A stretch of DNA of 64,000 nucleotides from Tribonema minus (Eukaryota; Sar; Xanthophyceae; Tribonematales; Tribonemataceae), in the NCBI GenBank assembly GCA_017506865.1, contig JAFCMP010000551.1:540100-604099 (forward strand), read 5' to 3'. This document shows, one piece after another, positions 43,188-52,906 of the stretch (position 1 is its first letter; the number at the start of each line of letters is the position of its first letter). The notes beneath the pieces were generated by a model. It did no database searches and was not told the DNA's origin. It saw only the letters and a program-made list of their open reading frames with translations. The translations under genes and the position numbers were made by a program.

Positions 43188-43255
43188 TGGCATGTACCCC
43201 TTAATGCGTGCGACTCGTAGCGCAGTAGCGAGCCACATGGACGGGGTGCAGCCTG
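43188..43255. repeat. Copy of the 3' part of the TA-flanked repeat
   Basis: GGCATGTACCCCTTAATGCG, AGCGAGCCACATGGACGGGG and the sequence between are almost identical to 39969-40031. Just before it, GGGGGGGTATGTGGC matches the left edge of the copy at 51288-51302, so this looks like an internally deleted member of that family. Confidence 0.6.
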
Positions 43256-45039
43256 AGACCACAAGTCTTGCCCCCCTTCCTTTTAGCGCGCTGGCTGTGT
43301 GCATGTACAGCCCAGCCCGTATAGGGGGGGGGGGAGGTCAGCGGCGCGCAGGCGTAGCCACGGCGCGCGCAGCGGACATGCGGCGGCGGTATCAATAGTG
43401 CAGGCTTAGGCGCTGTGCTGTTGGTGATCCACGCGCTCAGGCGGTCATGGCGGACGGTGGATGTGCGTCAGGGATAGAGCACAACACGGCGGGGAGCTTG
43501 AGGTCGCCACGCAGCAGGACCTGCTCTGAAGCGCGGGAGCACGGCGACAGTGCTCAGTAACTGGAGAGGCGTGCTGCTTGCGCTGCGGCAAAGGGTGTGT
43601 TTCGGGTTAGCTAGTAGCAGCTACATACAGGCGGCGCAGGGGCATGTACGGAGGAGCTCTGGCGATTAGGAATTAAGGGCCCCGGGTTGAGTCGATACCA
43701 AGTGTGTAATGGCGGAGCTCGTATATGTAGCCGTAGTGGCGGCCTTATGGCAACCTTTCAGAGCGCTGATGTGCTAGAGCTGGAGAGTGGAGCCCATCTG
43801 ATGCTGCAGCACTGCTGGCATGCCCTCTGTTGTCACCCTCGAGCAGGTCATTTTGCTTGCCTATGCACATTATGCCGCAATCAGTTCCGTATTGATACAA
43901 TTGTATGCGGCAAGGGTACTTCAGACTAGGCACTTAAGGCCGAGCAAGCGGATGATAGCAGCATTTGGTGTGGTCTCAAGAAAAGGAGACTCGCAGCGCG
44001 ATAGTTCTTGCACCGCTCAGCGATGGGGGATGGGGGTATGTTTTGCCGTCACTGGGCAGTCTGTGACTATCCTTGCGTGGGTTACGTAGCTCTGTGTGCG
44101 TGCGGCCTTGCACAATTGCTGCTGCATGTGGTGCCTGCAGTGCTCTCGCGCAGTGATGTTTGCCAGCGAGCCATAGAGCGTTGTGGCCTTGGGCCCAAGA
44201 AGTGTGCTGTCAAGTCATGACAGCGATCCAAGCAAGCTCCGTGGCTGAACAAGAAGAAGTCTTCATTCCATGATGTTGGGTGTTCAGTGATTATTAATAA
44301 TAGCCCTGCGGGCTGGGGGAAAGTCCTAGGGACGCGTGCAGATAGAGTGCACCATGGTGCTACAAAAAGCAACAGGAGCATTGTATTTGCTCACAAGCTG
44401 TGGATTTTTGATGACAGGGTTGTTGTATTGCCAACATGTTGGAAAGCTGGTCATGCAGACAGGCACAGTGTTGTCAGTGCACAGCAGCAGACTCTGAGGA
44501 AGCAGGGGCACAGGAGGTGGCACATGTGAGAACGTGTGCAATGAAATAAGTAGAAGTAATAGTTTACAATTTCCCAAAAGCTGGTTGCAAAACAACACGG
44601 GTGCATAACTTTCCCTTAAACTTGAGAGACTTCAGGCACAAATTTCAGCCACGCTGAGCTGCAGGTAAGCAGCCATTTCGTGCAGTTAAAGGGCTGCGCG
44701 AATGTGATGACTGCTCCACCGCCTGGGGTTATCAAAGGCATAACCACACCAGAAGCTGCTTTGTTGCACACTGCAGATGTGTTTGTTGAGAAGCAGGGCA
44801 AAGCAGGAGTTCAGCACACAATGTAACATTGTATGTCATGGTTGTTGATACCACATAATGTAGCTTCAAACGCATACACTGTCCAGGGGAATGCACTTAC
44901 TCCACGCAGGTTTTATGGCAGTATCAGAAGTGTGCTATCACGTCCTGCTGTGCCAGCTTGGTCTGCGCCTCAGCTGCTCTCATACCACATGATGCTGTTG
45001 ACTCCAGTGCGTTGTTGGTATCACCTGGCCTCTTGAAGA
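43256..45039. other. No recognisable gene
   Basis: Short frames only (up to 99 aa), plus a G10 run near 43325-43335. Nothing could be assigned. Confidence 0.3.
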
Positions 45040-45665
45040 ATGCATAACCATGGCACCTGCTGCCAGATGGCAGCCCAATGCTCACGACGCGCCAAGTCAA
45101 CCGAGCACAACTTGCTGCGTGCTCACTGCCCAGTGTGACAGCATGCGCAGGCAGCTCCGCAAGCCTCGCATGTTGCATATGTCTTCAGCTGCAGTCAGCC
45201 CAAGGCAGTCACCATCGAAACAGGTGGCAACTTGAAGGACCGGCCATGGCAGTTCAATGCTCATGAGTCGCCAATTCAATCGACCGCAACCTGATGCGTG
45301 CTCACTGCATACACGGCCCAGTATGACAGCATGCGCTGGCAGCTCTGCAAGCCTCGCATGTTGCACATGTCTTCAGCTGCAGCCAGCCCAGGCCAGTTGC
45401 CGTTGCAAACAGTTGGCAAGTACCAGCCATGAAACTTCATGACTGATGGGTCGCCAACACTATCGATCGTAGTCTTTTGCGTGCTCACTGCCCTGTTTGA
45501 CAGCATACAGCTCTGCAAGCCTCAGGCTTCTATGTTGAATCGAGGCTCCAGCTTCAGTCAGCCAGGCCAGTGGCCTTTGCGAACAGTTGGCAAGCACCAC
45601 CTATGGAGGTTCATTGCCGACGGGTCGCCAAATCAACCGAGCACAATTTGCTGCATACCGGCATG
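45040..45665 (+). repeat. Tandem repeat, period ~181 bp, three to four units
   Basis: Units begin near 45108, 45289 and 45470, with a partial unit before. Common blocks are GCGTGCTCACTGC, GACAGCAT(G), CTC(T/C)GCAAGCCTC, TCTTCAGCTGCAG(C/T)CAGCC, AGTTGGCAAG and GGGTCGCCAA. Diverged inverted units occur at 28190-28450. Confidence 0.75.
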
Positions 45666-45878
45666 TCACCTCAATCACCAGTGCCGTGCTCCTCCTGCTC
45701 GTCGAGTAGCTTAACTTCAACTGTTGTCAAACTGCAAATTCAACTTGAAGTTCAACTCCAACTTCAGCTGTTGCCACAGTGCTCAACATGCATTTTTGCA
45801 CACTTCTGCCTACCGCTGCCACAGCGTTTTGCACACATATTCAGGCAGTTGTTCTGCACAGGCATGCGCAATAGAGGT

Positions 45879-45913
45879 GTGCGCCCAGGTGGTCATTGAC
45901 CACCTGGGCGCAC
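45879..45913. repeat. Perfect 17-bp-arm palindrome
   Basis: GTGCGCCCAGGTGGTCA, one T, then its exact reverse complement. It ends at the base before the Harbinger left TIR. A hairpin this clean could be a separate insertion scar, a terminator-like or protein-binding structure, or a palindromic target. Confidence 0.8.
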
Positions 45914-46069
45914 AGAGGGTTTCCGAGTACTCTATTTCTGCTTCAGAGAACGGCACAACAAAAGCGAGCGTACGAGGAACCGAAAGGTTGTTTCTAGAGC
46001 TCTTCAAACCTAGAGAGGCCTGGCGGTCTAACTGTCATTCACAAAGTGTGATCAGCAAGCGTAGCAGCC

Positions 46070-47254
46070 ATGGCGCGCCTAAACCGGGCGAAGGTGAAGA
46101 CGAAGTGGAGGCGGCAGTGCCTTACTCGTGGGCTGCTGGCCCTCACCACGGCGCTTGTCTGTGAGCCCACGAGGGAGTCAGGTTCAGAGGACAATGCTCC
46201 TGAAGCCGCTCTAGTATTCGCCATGCTGGCCGTATGGCAGCGTCGCACACAGCACTACGTGGAGGACAGCAAGCCAAGCCGCGGCAAGCCATTCAACTTC
46301 CTTTCGCCTGAGATGGGAGACCTTGACTTCAAGGAGTTCTTTCGCTTCCACAAGCGAGACTTTCTGCGCTTGGCTTCTGCTCTCGAGATACCTGGCACCT
46401 TCAAGCTTCCTAAGGGCGGCAGCAAGTCAGGACTGCGGTGCTTCGCTTACATGCTCTGGAGGCTGGTGTACCCAACAACATTGCTCCATGACGAGCTCCA
46501 GTGGGGAGAGGGGCGGGGAACGCTTTGCGAGATGTTTCAGGTGGCCATCACGTTTCTCTAGGAGAGGTGGGCTCATGATTTGGTGCTTGAGTTGCGTGTA
46601 GAAGCTGTCAGGCCCAAATGCAAGATGTTTGCGCAGGCCATCAGTGACAAAGGGTCACCATTAGACAGGTGTTGGGGGTTCATAGACGGTACCATCAGGA
46701 GAACTTGTAGGCCTGTTGCTGGACAGCGCGAGGCATACAATGGTTGGAAGCGTACACATGGCTTGAAGTACCAGTCAGTTGAGACTCCTGATGGCATTTT
46801 ACGTCAGGTCTGGGGCCCCATCCTCTGTCGTCGCAACGACAACTACCTTTTGCAACAGTCCAAGTTGTTGCCTCAGAGTCTGCTGATGCAGCATTTCACC
46901 TCAGCAAATGGTTTGCCGTACTACCTGTACGGTTACCCTGCATACCCCCTATTCCCCTGGCTGTTGCGCCCGTACAATGGCAATCTTGCAGCTTGGCAGG
47001 CAGAGTTCAACAAAAAAATGAGCAGGGTGCGGGAGACAGTAGAGTGGGTATTTGGAAAAATTGTGGCCAACTGGGCCTTCCTCAATTTTGTCCCGCAGCA
47101 GAAGATCTTCGGATCTGCAGCTGGTCTTGGGAGGACGTATGCTGTGGCTGCGCTTCTGACTAACTGCCACACGTGCATGTACAGATCTGAGACTATTGCC
47201 TACTTCAATTGCCCCCCCCCAACACTGGAGGAGCACCTAGCAGGGCAGGGCTGA
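46070..47254 (+). pseudogene. Harbinger transposase (in-frame stop, lost catalytic Asp)
   Basis: A single reading register of about 394 codons with one TAG at 46559-46561. The N-terminal part has LDFKEFFRFHKRDFLRLASA and LRCFAYMLWRLVYPTTLLHD, the helical region of PIF/Harbinger transposases. The DDE_4-type domain follows: CWGFIDGTIRRTCRP (first Asp), YNGWKRTHGLKYQSVETPDG, WGPILCRRNDNYLL, LYGYPAYPLFPWLL where the family has G-D-x-x-Y-P, so the second catalytic Asp reads Tyr, and FNKKMSRVRETVEWVFGKI (Glu). The enzyme would cut and paste the element together with its Myb-like partner. The stop and the Asp-to-Tyr change indicate an inactive copy. Little other damage is visible, so decay is recent. 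Confidence 0.88.
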
Positions 47255-47733
47255 CGGGACTTTTGCAATTTGAAAGTTGTCAAAGCTGGAACTTCAAGTT
47301 TGAACAAGAAAAATCAGCAACAAGGTTTTCTCTTGACTGCAAGCCATACCTATTGTCTTGTGTTTTCGCGCGCGCTGTGCGGTGTCATGCTCTCTGTGAT
47401 AGCGATTGATGCACGTTCGCTAGCTGTAACAGTGTGCAGCAGTACCACATCAGCATGATAGCTACAGCATGACTGCATGACGCAACAATGTCAAGCTATA
47501 CAAGCTACATCAGTGTGCCGATGCGGGAGCGTTGCAGCTTAGCCAAACACATGTTCAGTGGCAGGCACTGCCCGTACTAAGACGCATGAACATGGCAATC
47601 TAGCATTTGCAGTGTGCCAAAGTTCCTCACACTACGCATGCATTGTGGCACAACAATTTGCTTGTGTTTTTGAAAAAGCCACCATGCATGATGCATCACA
47701 CCACAAAAGAAATTGCCACATGGCTTCTATTTC
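47255..47733. other. Harbinger interior, 3' of transposase
   Basis: Non-coding sequence between the transposase stop and the hAT MITE. No motif was recognised. Confidence 0.4.
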
Positions 47734-47741
47734 TTAAGCAG

Positions 47742-48329
47742 TAGAGTTCCGAGCCGGTCCCACAAACCGTCTTTATTGCAGACGGCTTAGCCCGCCGTCC
47801 GTCTGAGCCGTCTAGACGGGCCTGTACCGTCTTCGGCCGTCTTTTCCGTCTTAGACGGCCGTCTTTTCCGTCTAAGACGGAAAAGACGGCCTAAGACGGA
47901 AAAGACGGTAAAGACGGCCTAAGACGGAAAAGACGGTCGAAGGCGGCCTTGCCACGCCGTCTCACCTATTTCATTTTGACCGTGAACCAACTGATCACTC
48001 GTGTAGGGGCAACACAGCTTTCGTGGGTACCTACACAGCAAAGCACAGCACTCCTGCACGCGATAACGGTAAAACGACCACACACTTGCACTTCGAACTT
48101 GAAGTGAACTAGACGAAAAAGTGAAATATGCAAGCAGCGCGTAGTAGCGGTGCATCAGCACTCTTGCCTTGGCATCGTACGTGAGCCACATGCCTGCTGG
48201 AGTGTTATAAAAGCCATAAAAGCTGTTTTGAAAAAAGACGGAAAAGACGGTGTGTTGACATTCCGCCTTTTCGTCTTCTCCGTCTAGACGAGCCGGAACC
48301 GTCTTAGCCGGTTCCGGCTCGGAACTCTA
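47742..48329. mobile_element. hAT-type MITE, 588 bp, with AAGACGG array
   Basis: Perfect 16-bp TIRs TAGAGTTCCGAGCCGG at both ends, and an exact 8-bp target duplication TTAAGCAG at 47734-47741 and 48330-48337. An 8-bp duplication with TAGNG-starting ends is the hAT signature. Near both ends, CCGTCTT/AAGACGG motifs are densely repeated in both orientations (about twenty copies), like the subterminal transposase-binding repeats of hAT elements. No transposase is encoded; the autonomous partner must be elsewhere. Confidence 0.92.
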
Positions 48330-48337
48330 TTAAGCAG

Positions 48338-48771
48338 ACTACTAGACGTAGAAGGTGCGCATGCATCATGCTGTTGATGAGTGTGGGTGCTGGCAAACAT
48401 GCACGTGTACCAGACTAGTACTATTAACAGCATTCAAGAAGGCATCACCAGACAAGCAACCATGCATGCACGCAACGCCAAAACGTGCATGCATTCAACG
48501 ACGAAACATTGTGGCTGCAGCAGCAGCCACAAGCCTTGAGGTGTAGTGAGCAAATGTGACTGTGCCGATTCATTTATGAAAAAAAATGAGTTGCACCTAA
48601 AAGTATCAAATCAGCCTGTGCTGAGCCTACACCCCGCGGCGGCACTCAGCCTGCCACCCCACCCAACATCAAGCCCAACTGCCTGCTACCGTTCAACGCC
48701 ATCTGAACAGCAACATTCAGCGCGCGCCTGGAACCTGTTCACCGGCGATGATCAACCCAAATTGAAGTTTG
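48338..48771. other. Harbinger interior, 3' of the Myb-like gene
   Basis: Non-coding sequence; nothing recognised apart from short frames. Confidence 0.4.
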
Positions 48772-50049
48772 CTACTTCTTAAGAGCCTCAGTCAGAGCCG
48801 TCATAAAGGACATCATCATCTGCTGCTGCTGCTGGTTCGCTGTGTTCATGGCAATGATCATGTTCTGCGTTGCCTGCCTGTTAGCTTCGTTTTCCTTCGC
48901 GGCAGCCTCACGAGCATGCCTTGCATCTTCAAGCTGAAGTCTCTCAGACTGCATCTCTCTCTTAAAGGCTAACTCAGCTTCGTGCACCTGCTTCTCGTAC
49001 TCGAGCCGCTCTTCGTCGCGCTTGGCCTGCGCTTCGCGAGCCACCTCCGCTGCCAAGGCTTGCTGTTCCCGCCCCTCCATGATCAGCTTCGCCATGGCCT
49101 TGGTCTCCCCCAGCAGCGCCGCCTCGCCCGCGTCGTCATGGTACCGCACCTTGGTGCGAGGAGGCTTGCAGGCAGAGCGAGAGCTGCTCACCCGGCTGCC
49201 GCTGCTGGCGACGCGCGCCACCTCCTCACCCTCCGCCGCATCGCTGTCCTCGTCATTGGGAAGGTACTGCACCCGAGAACGAGGAGGAGGCTTGCTGGCA
49301 GAGCGAGAGCTGCTCGCCCCGCTGCCGCTGCCGGCGGCGCGCGCCACTCCACCGCCCTCCCCGTCCTCGCTGTTGTCGTCACTGCTGCTGCTGCGTCCGT
49401 CGTCACTGTTGTCGCTGGCGCCGCTGTTGATGGACACCGGGTCCTGCTTTCTGGCGATGCGGCCGGTCAGCTCCCGGATCCGGGCGATATCTTCTGGAGT
49501 CATGTTGCGCGGAACGGCAGCCTGCTTGGTCATGAGTTTCACCAGCTCCGTGTTGCTGGCCTTGAGGAACTTGGCATCCTTCCGTTCCTCCTGGGCCTGC
49601 TGCTCCAAGCTGATGACAGCGGCCGCAAGGGCGGCACGCTCAGCTACATTCTCATCGCCTGAGAGCCCCGTGCCCTTCTCGTCGGCTCGCTCCTTCCGCT
49701 CGAACTCTGCCTTCAGGTACTCCCACTTGTCGCTGACCTTCTGCTGAGTCATGCTGGTGAGGTTGGACCAATCTACAGCCTCCGTTACCATCACCCCCTC
49801 CTGGTTGCGATAGCGGCAGGAAGTGATCGCCAGCATTGTACCTAGGATTTCGGTGAAGGACGCCTTCAAGGCTACGTTGTCGCGCGTCTTCCGGGCAGCG
49901 GGATTCTTCTGCTCGTCGCCTAACTGGCGCAGCAGAATGACCATCTGCGCCTCGGTCCACTGGTTTCTGGTAGCGGCCTTGGCGTTGGCCTGGGAGGAGA
50001 ATCTAGCTACCTTCGCTGCGTGACGCACTAAACAGCGCGCCATCGCCAC
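48772..50049 (-). CDS. Harbinger Myb/SANT-like protein
   Basis: A 425-aa uninterrupted frame. Residues ~28-115 form a Myb/SANT-like (trihelix/MADF type) domain: NQWTEAQMVILLRQLGDEQK, TRDNVALKASFTEILGTMLA, MTQQKVSDKWEYLKAEFERK, with Trp residues where helix packing expects them. A Ser/Asp/Glu-rich linker with two near-identical basic patches (SRSASKPPPRSRVQYLPNDE and SRSACKPPRTKVRYHDD) follows, then a long charged coiled coil (~310-400) ending in a Gln/Met-rich stretch. In Harbinger elements such a partner binds DNA and brings the transposase into the nucleus. It converges on the transposase inside the same TIR pair. Unlike the transposase it has no break. The start was taken at the first ATG; one further in is possible. 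Confidence 0.85.
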   Translation of the reverse strand: MAMARCLVRHAAKVARFSSQANAKAATRNQWTEAQMVILLRQLGDEQKNPAARKTRDNVALKASFTEILGTMLAITSCRYRNQEGVMVTEAVDWSNLTSMTQQKVSDKWEYLKAEFERKERADEKGTGLSGDENVAERAALAAAVISLEQQAQEERKDAKFLKASNTELVKLMTKQAAVPRNMTPEDIARIRELTGRIARKQDPVSINSGASDNSDDGRSSSSDDNSEDGEGGGVARAAGSGSGASSSRSASKPPPRSRVQYLPNDEDSDAAEGEEVARVASSGSRVSSSRSACKPPRTKVRYHDDAGEAALLGETKAMAKLIMEGREQQALAAEVAREAQAKRDEERLEYEKQVHEAELAFKREMQSERLQLEDARHAREAAAKENEANRQATQNMIIAMNTANQQQQQMMMSFMTALTEALKK

Positions 50050-50280
50050 CCGCCGCGTTTCGCTGCATGGCGCCTACTCTGGTCACGCCTACAAACTAGA
50101 AAAGCTAGAAAAGCTCAAGAGTACCTCGGGTGAAAAACGAAAAGAGAAGGGCCCTTTTCTTCTCTAGGCGGCTGATTATTGACGCGGACACGAAAGGTCG
50201 GTTCGTACGCCTGGGGTGCGGCCCCCGTTTTCTAGAAAATCGTTTTCTAACGCAAAAACAGAGTACTCGGAAACCCTCTA

Positions 50281-51293
50281 ATAAAAAGACAGGAGCCAGT
50301 GACCGCTGCCGGTTGTGTGCATGGATGCAGAGCAGACATTGCCGATTTATTCGACAGACCGAGTCGCGAATCGATTTTCAACCGAGTTTTACTCGCAACT
50401 TGGGGTCCCGGACACACCGATTAAAATAGGTGATAAATCACTCGGTCTGCCTGAGATGCTACTAAAAATTACTCGGTGTGGTGTCCCAACACCAATTCTT
50501 TTCGAAGCTGCACATCATGCTGTGTGTTTGGGGCTTTCCGAAAGCCCAACGACGGCGAAACTCCCAAAAGGTCGAATCGAACCGAAGTCGGCCCCCCCGA
50601 TTTTGGGAGGGTTTGTTTGACAAAAACCATGCTGTAAAGCAGCAGAAGCTGCAGCAGATGTGCTACCAGTAGTTGTGAAAGAGCTGGAGGTCCCATCCCA
50701 CTGCCTGCAGCCACATGCTTGCTTTAAGCCTCCTTCATGAAGAGGGCACGTGGAGTTTTAGTATTCGGTGTCATCGAACGCGGCAACAATCAATGCTTTG
50801 GAGGACGAGGACAAGCCGTCGAGCATCTGACGGAAGAGAAGATGTTATTGGGGGGCTTCTGTAAGCTGGTGCAGCATGAAAGCTTGGCAAAAAGCGCGAC
50901 ATCACTCATCACATCAAGTTCGACACAACAGCCTGTGCCTCAGAAGTGCAACTTTCCTGCTTGAGGCACGACTCAAGGTCTCAAAGGCGACGATGGACAT
51001 TACATGCAACTGTAAATTTGATGGTTCAAAAAAACCAGGATTATAGAATCGGGTGTTGCCGCATTACTCGCCATTACTCGCCTAGCGAGGTGCTGGTCAT
51101 TTACTCGGGGGTCCGAGTAAAAATCGACTCGCTTCTTGGCCGACCACAATAATCATGACTCGGTCTGTTTGGCAGAGGGAGTTTACTCCGTGGCAAATCG
51201 ACTCGGATTTCACAAGTCACCCCGGCAACTCTACTCGGGGTCAAACCTCATAAATCAGCAACGTCTGATGCAGAGAGCACCATGCAGGGGGGG
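50281..51293. repeat. Region with scattered ACTCGG/CCGAGT motifs, no gene
   Basis: At least twelve ACTCGG, ACTCGC or CCGAGT motifs in both orientations are spread over 50340-51250, including TTTACTCGGGGGTCCGAGTAAA near 51100. The same core (GAGTACTCGG) is in the Harbinger TIR. The region may be a second, non-autonomous element or a longer terminal part of the first one. The longest frame (50315-50620, +) is 101 aa with no domain. Confidence 0.45.
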
Positions 51294-51295
51294 TA

Positions 51296-51573
51296 TGTGG
51301 CAGCAGTGCATGCAGAGGTGCAAGTGCGACAGCACATGTGTAGAGGTTGATGAGAAGCGCACAACTCTGCATGCATTTGTACAAGTTAAAAGTTCAACTT
51401 CAAGTTGATGTTGAAGTTCAATTTGAAGGTGAAGCAGGGGGGGGGTTGCTCTGCATGTAGGGTTAGGGTTAGCGTCATGCGCTGAGCAATGCTGCGCTGC
51501 TTGCAACTCCTAATAATCACTGGACACCTTGAATCAAGCTGGAAGCTTACCTCTCATGGATCTGGTCATTGTA
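51296..51573. repeat. Left part of dispersed TA-flanked repeat
   Basis: Matches 39479-39755 almost throughout: GTGCATGCAGAGGTGCAAGT, AGCGTCATGCGCTGAGCAAT, GCTGCGCTGCTTGCAACT and ACCTCTCATGGATCTGGTCA. Here it breaks off after GTCATTGTA, where the non-LTR copy begins. Its continuation is found at 63699, on the other side of the nest. Confidence 0.75.
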
Positions 51574-51690
51574 GTTTTTATTAATTCAATGAGTCTCGCT
51601 CAGGGCGCGAAAAAGCCCAGATGATTGGCATCTAGCTGTACGGAATGTACATGTCGTATGACAGCCTGAAAGTGTCGTAACGACAACCAC

Positions 51691-52899
51691 TCAAATGCCG
51701 CTGTCGCCAAATGGCATCTCGGGATCCTCCCCTACGTCCTCCTCCATGTGCCCCCCCCCCCTGGATTCTGCCATGTGTGTCATGATACGGCCAGAGTACG
51801 CCATGTGGAGCGCTGCCGACAGAGCCGAGCGTAAGCGCGCCAGGGCGATGCCCTTGAGAGCTTTAGGGCGCGCTCCTCCGGGCACTGACATCCTGCTGGC
51901 ATACTCCGTCGCCACAGCCTTCAACAGCTTCCGCCCCTGCTCCCCGATGCTGCCAAATGATCCTATTGCCAAAGTGGCAGGTTTGTAGCAATTCTGATCA
52001 TAATGACCAGAATAGTGGGTAGTCTTGGCGAGCTCTTGGTCGCGACAGTAACGCTGGGGGTTTGCTGCAGTCTTCTGCGCCCGCGACGCCGCCTGTGCCT
52101 CGAAGCAGGTGACGTCCACCATGAGTGGCAGTTGACGTGTCGGGTCGTCGTAGCCGGTCACCGCTGGCGGGAAGGCGTCGGCGGGCAGCACGATGTCCAT
52201 CCTGCGACTTCCCGGCGGCCCGGCGGATCCCAGAAACGGCGTGAAGTCCTCGTCCACCAGTCCCGATTTGAGGTATTGCCGCAGGATGCGCTGCGTGGCC
52301 CTCTTGACGTTATTGTGGGCGATGGTGTCGTGCGCCTTGACGCGTGCCGCTTGACACAGCCGCGCATGCAGAGTGCCGCCCGGCGCCTTCCCGCACAGCT
52401 TGCAGCCTGCCGTGTGCTCCTCTACTCCGATGGCGCGTTTGACGGTCAGCTGCCAGGATAGGCCATCGAACGATTCGTTCGAATTGCAAAAAACGGAACC
52501 TGTTTTCAAAACGGGACCCACAGGGGTGAACTCTGCAAATGGACTTCTCTCAATTGTGATGACATGGGTGTAATAGTCACGCCTAGAAATAAATAAATGG
52601 AAGAAATATTTTTTTTTGTGCTCAGGATCTTGAGATATACCATGTTGAACTTGGACTTTAACTTTAACTTCAATTGTGAAGTTTGGCTCAGTACGGAAGT
52701 TCAACTCCATATTGAAGTTTGAAAAGTGCTCAGTGCTCATCATGGTATTTTCACCAACTTCAACACTCCCTCCACCTAATAACTTCAACATCATGTTGAA
52801 ATTCAGCAGCGAACGCTGGCAGGGTTCAATCAGACTTCGCCAAAGTGGTTTGATGCTGGGTCCCGTTTTCCAATTCAGGTCCCGTTTTTCGCAATTCAA
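51691..52899 (-). pseudogene. Copy-2 endonuclease frame with MITE-derived N-terminus
   Basis: 402 codons are open on the minus strand. The last ~260 are the C-terminal knuckle and restriction-like endonuclease of the non-LTR protein: CKLCGKAPGGTLHARLC, RRMDIVLPADAF, LPLMVDVTCFEAQ, very close to copy 1. The first ~140 (52899 to ~52474) are encoded by the 430-bp MITE, which entered in a register that leaves the frame open and even provides an ATG. It is a decayed retrotransposon part, yet it could give a free-standing endonuclease-domain protein with a new N-terminus. Whether it is expressed is unknown. Confidence 0.75.
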
Positions 52900-52903
52900 T
52901 CCT
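52474..52903. mobile_element. MITE of 430 bp with 3-bp target duplication
   Basis: Comparison with copy 1 shows an insertion between CGA repeats (52471-52473 and 52904-52906). The subterminal inverted repeats match over ~40 bases with a few differences: GAATTGCAAAAAACGGAACC at the left against GAATTGCGAAAAACGGGACC from the right, followed by AAAACGGGACCCA on both sides. The interior is rich in AACTTCAA/TTGAAGTT motifs. Superfamily is unclear; a 3-bp duplication occurs in Harbinger and CACTA elements. Confidence 0.8.
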
Positions 52904-52906
52904 CGA

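Larger units (their letters stand above)
45914..50280. mobile_element. PIF/Harbinger DNA transposon, 4.4 kb
   Basis: Inverted ends are AGAGGGTTTCCGAGTACTCT (45914) and the complement at 50261-50280, with 25 of the terminal 28 bases matching. Inside are a Harbinger transposase (+) and a Myb/SANT-like gene (-) arranged tail to tail, the two-gene organisation typical of this superfamily. The expected 3-bp target duplication is not seen: CAC or ACA precedes the left end, and TAAT follows near the right end. The left flank is the palindrome, so the site may have been altered. A 588-bp hAT MITE lies between the two genes. Confidence 0.75.

Noticed and set aside
40043..43188. Matching segments at 39.97 and 43.19 kb taken as LTRs of a 3-kb element
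   Set aside because: The first lies inside the TA-flanked insert and the second is a deleted relative of it; the interior has no pol of its own.
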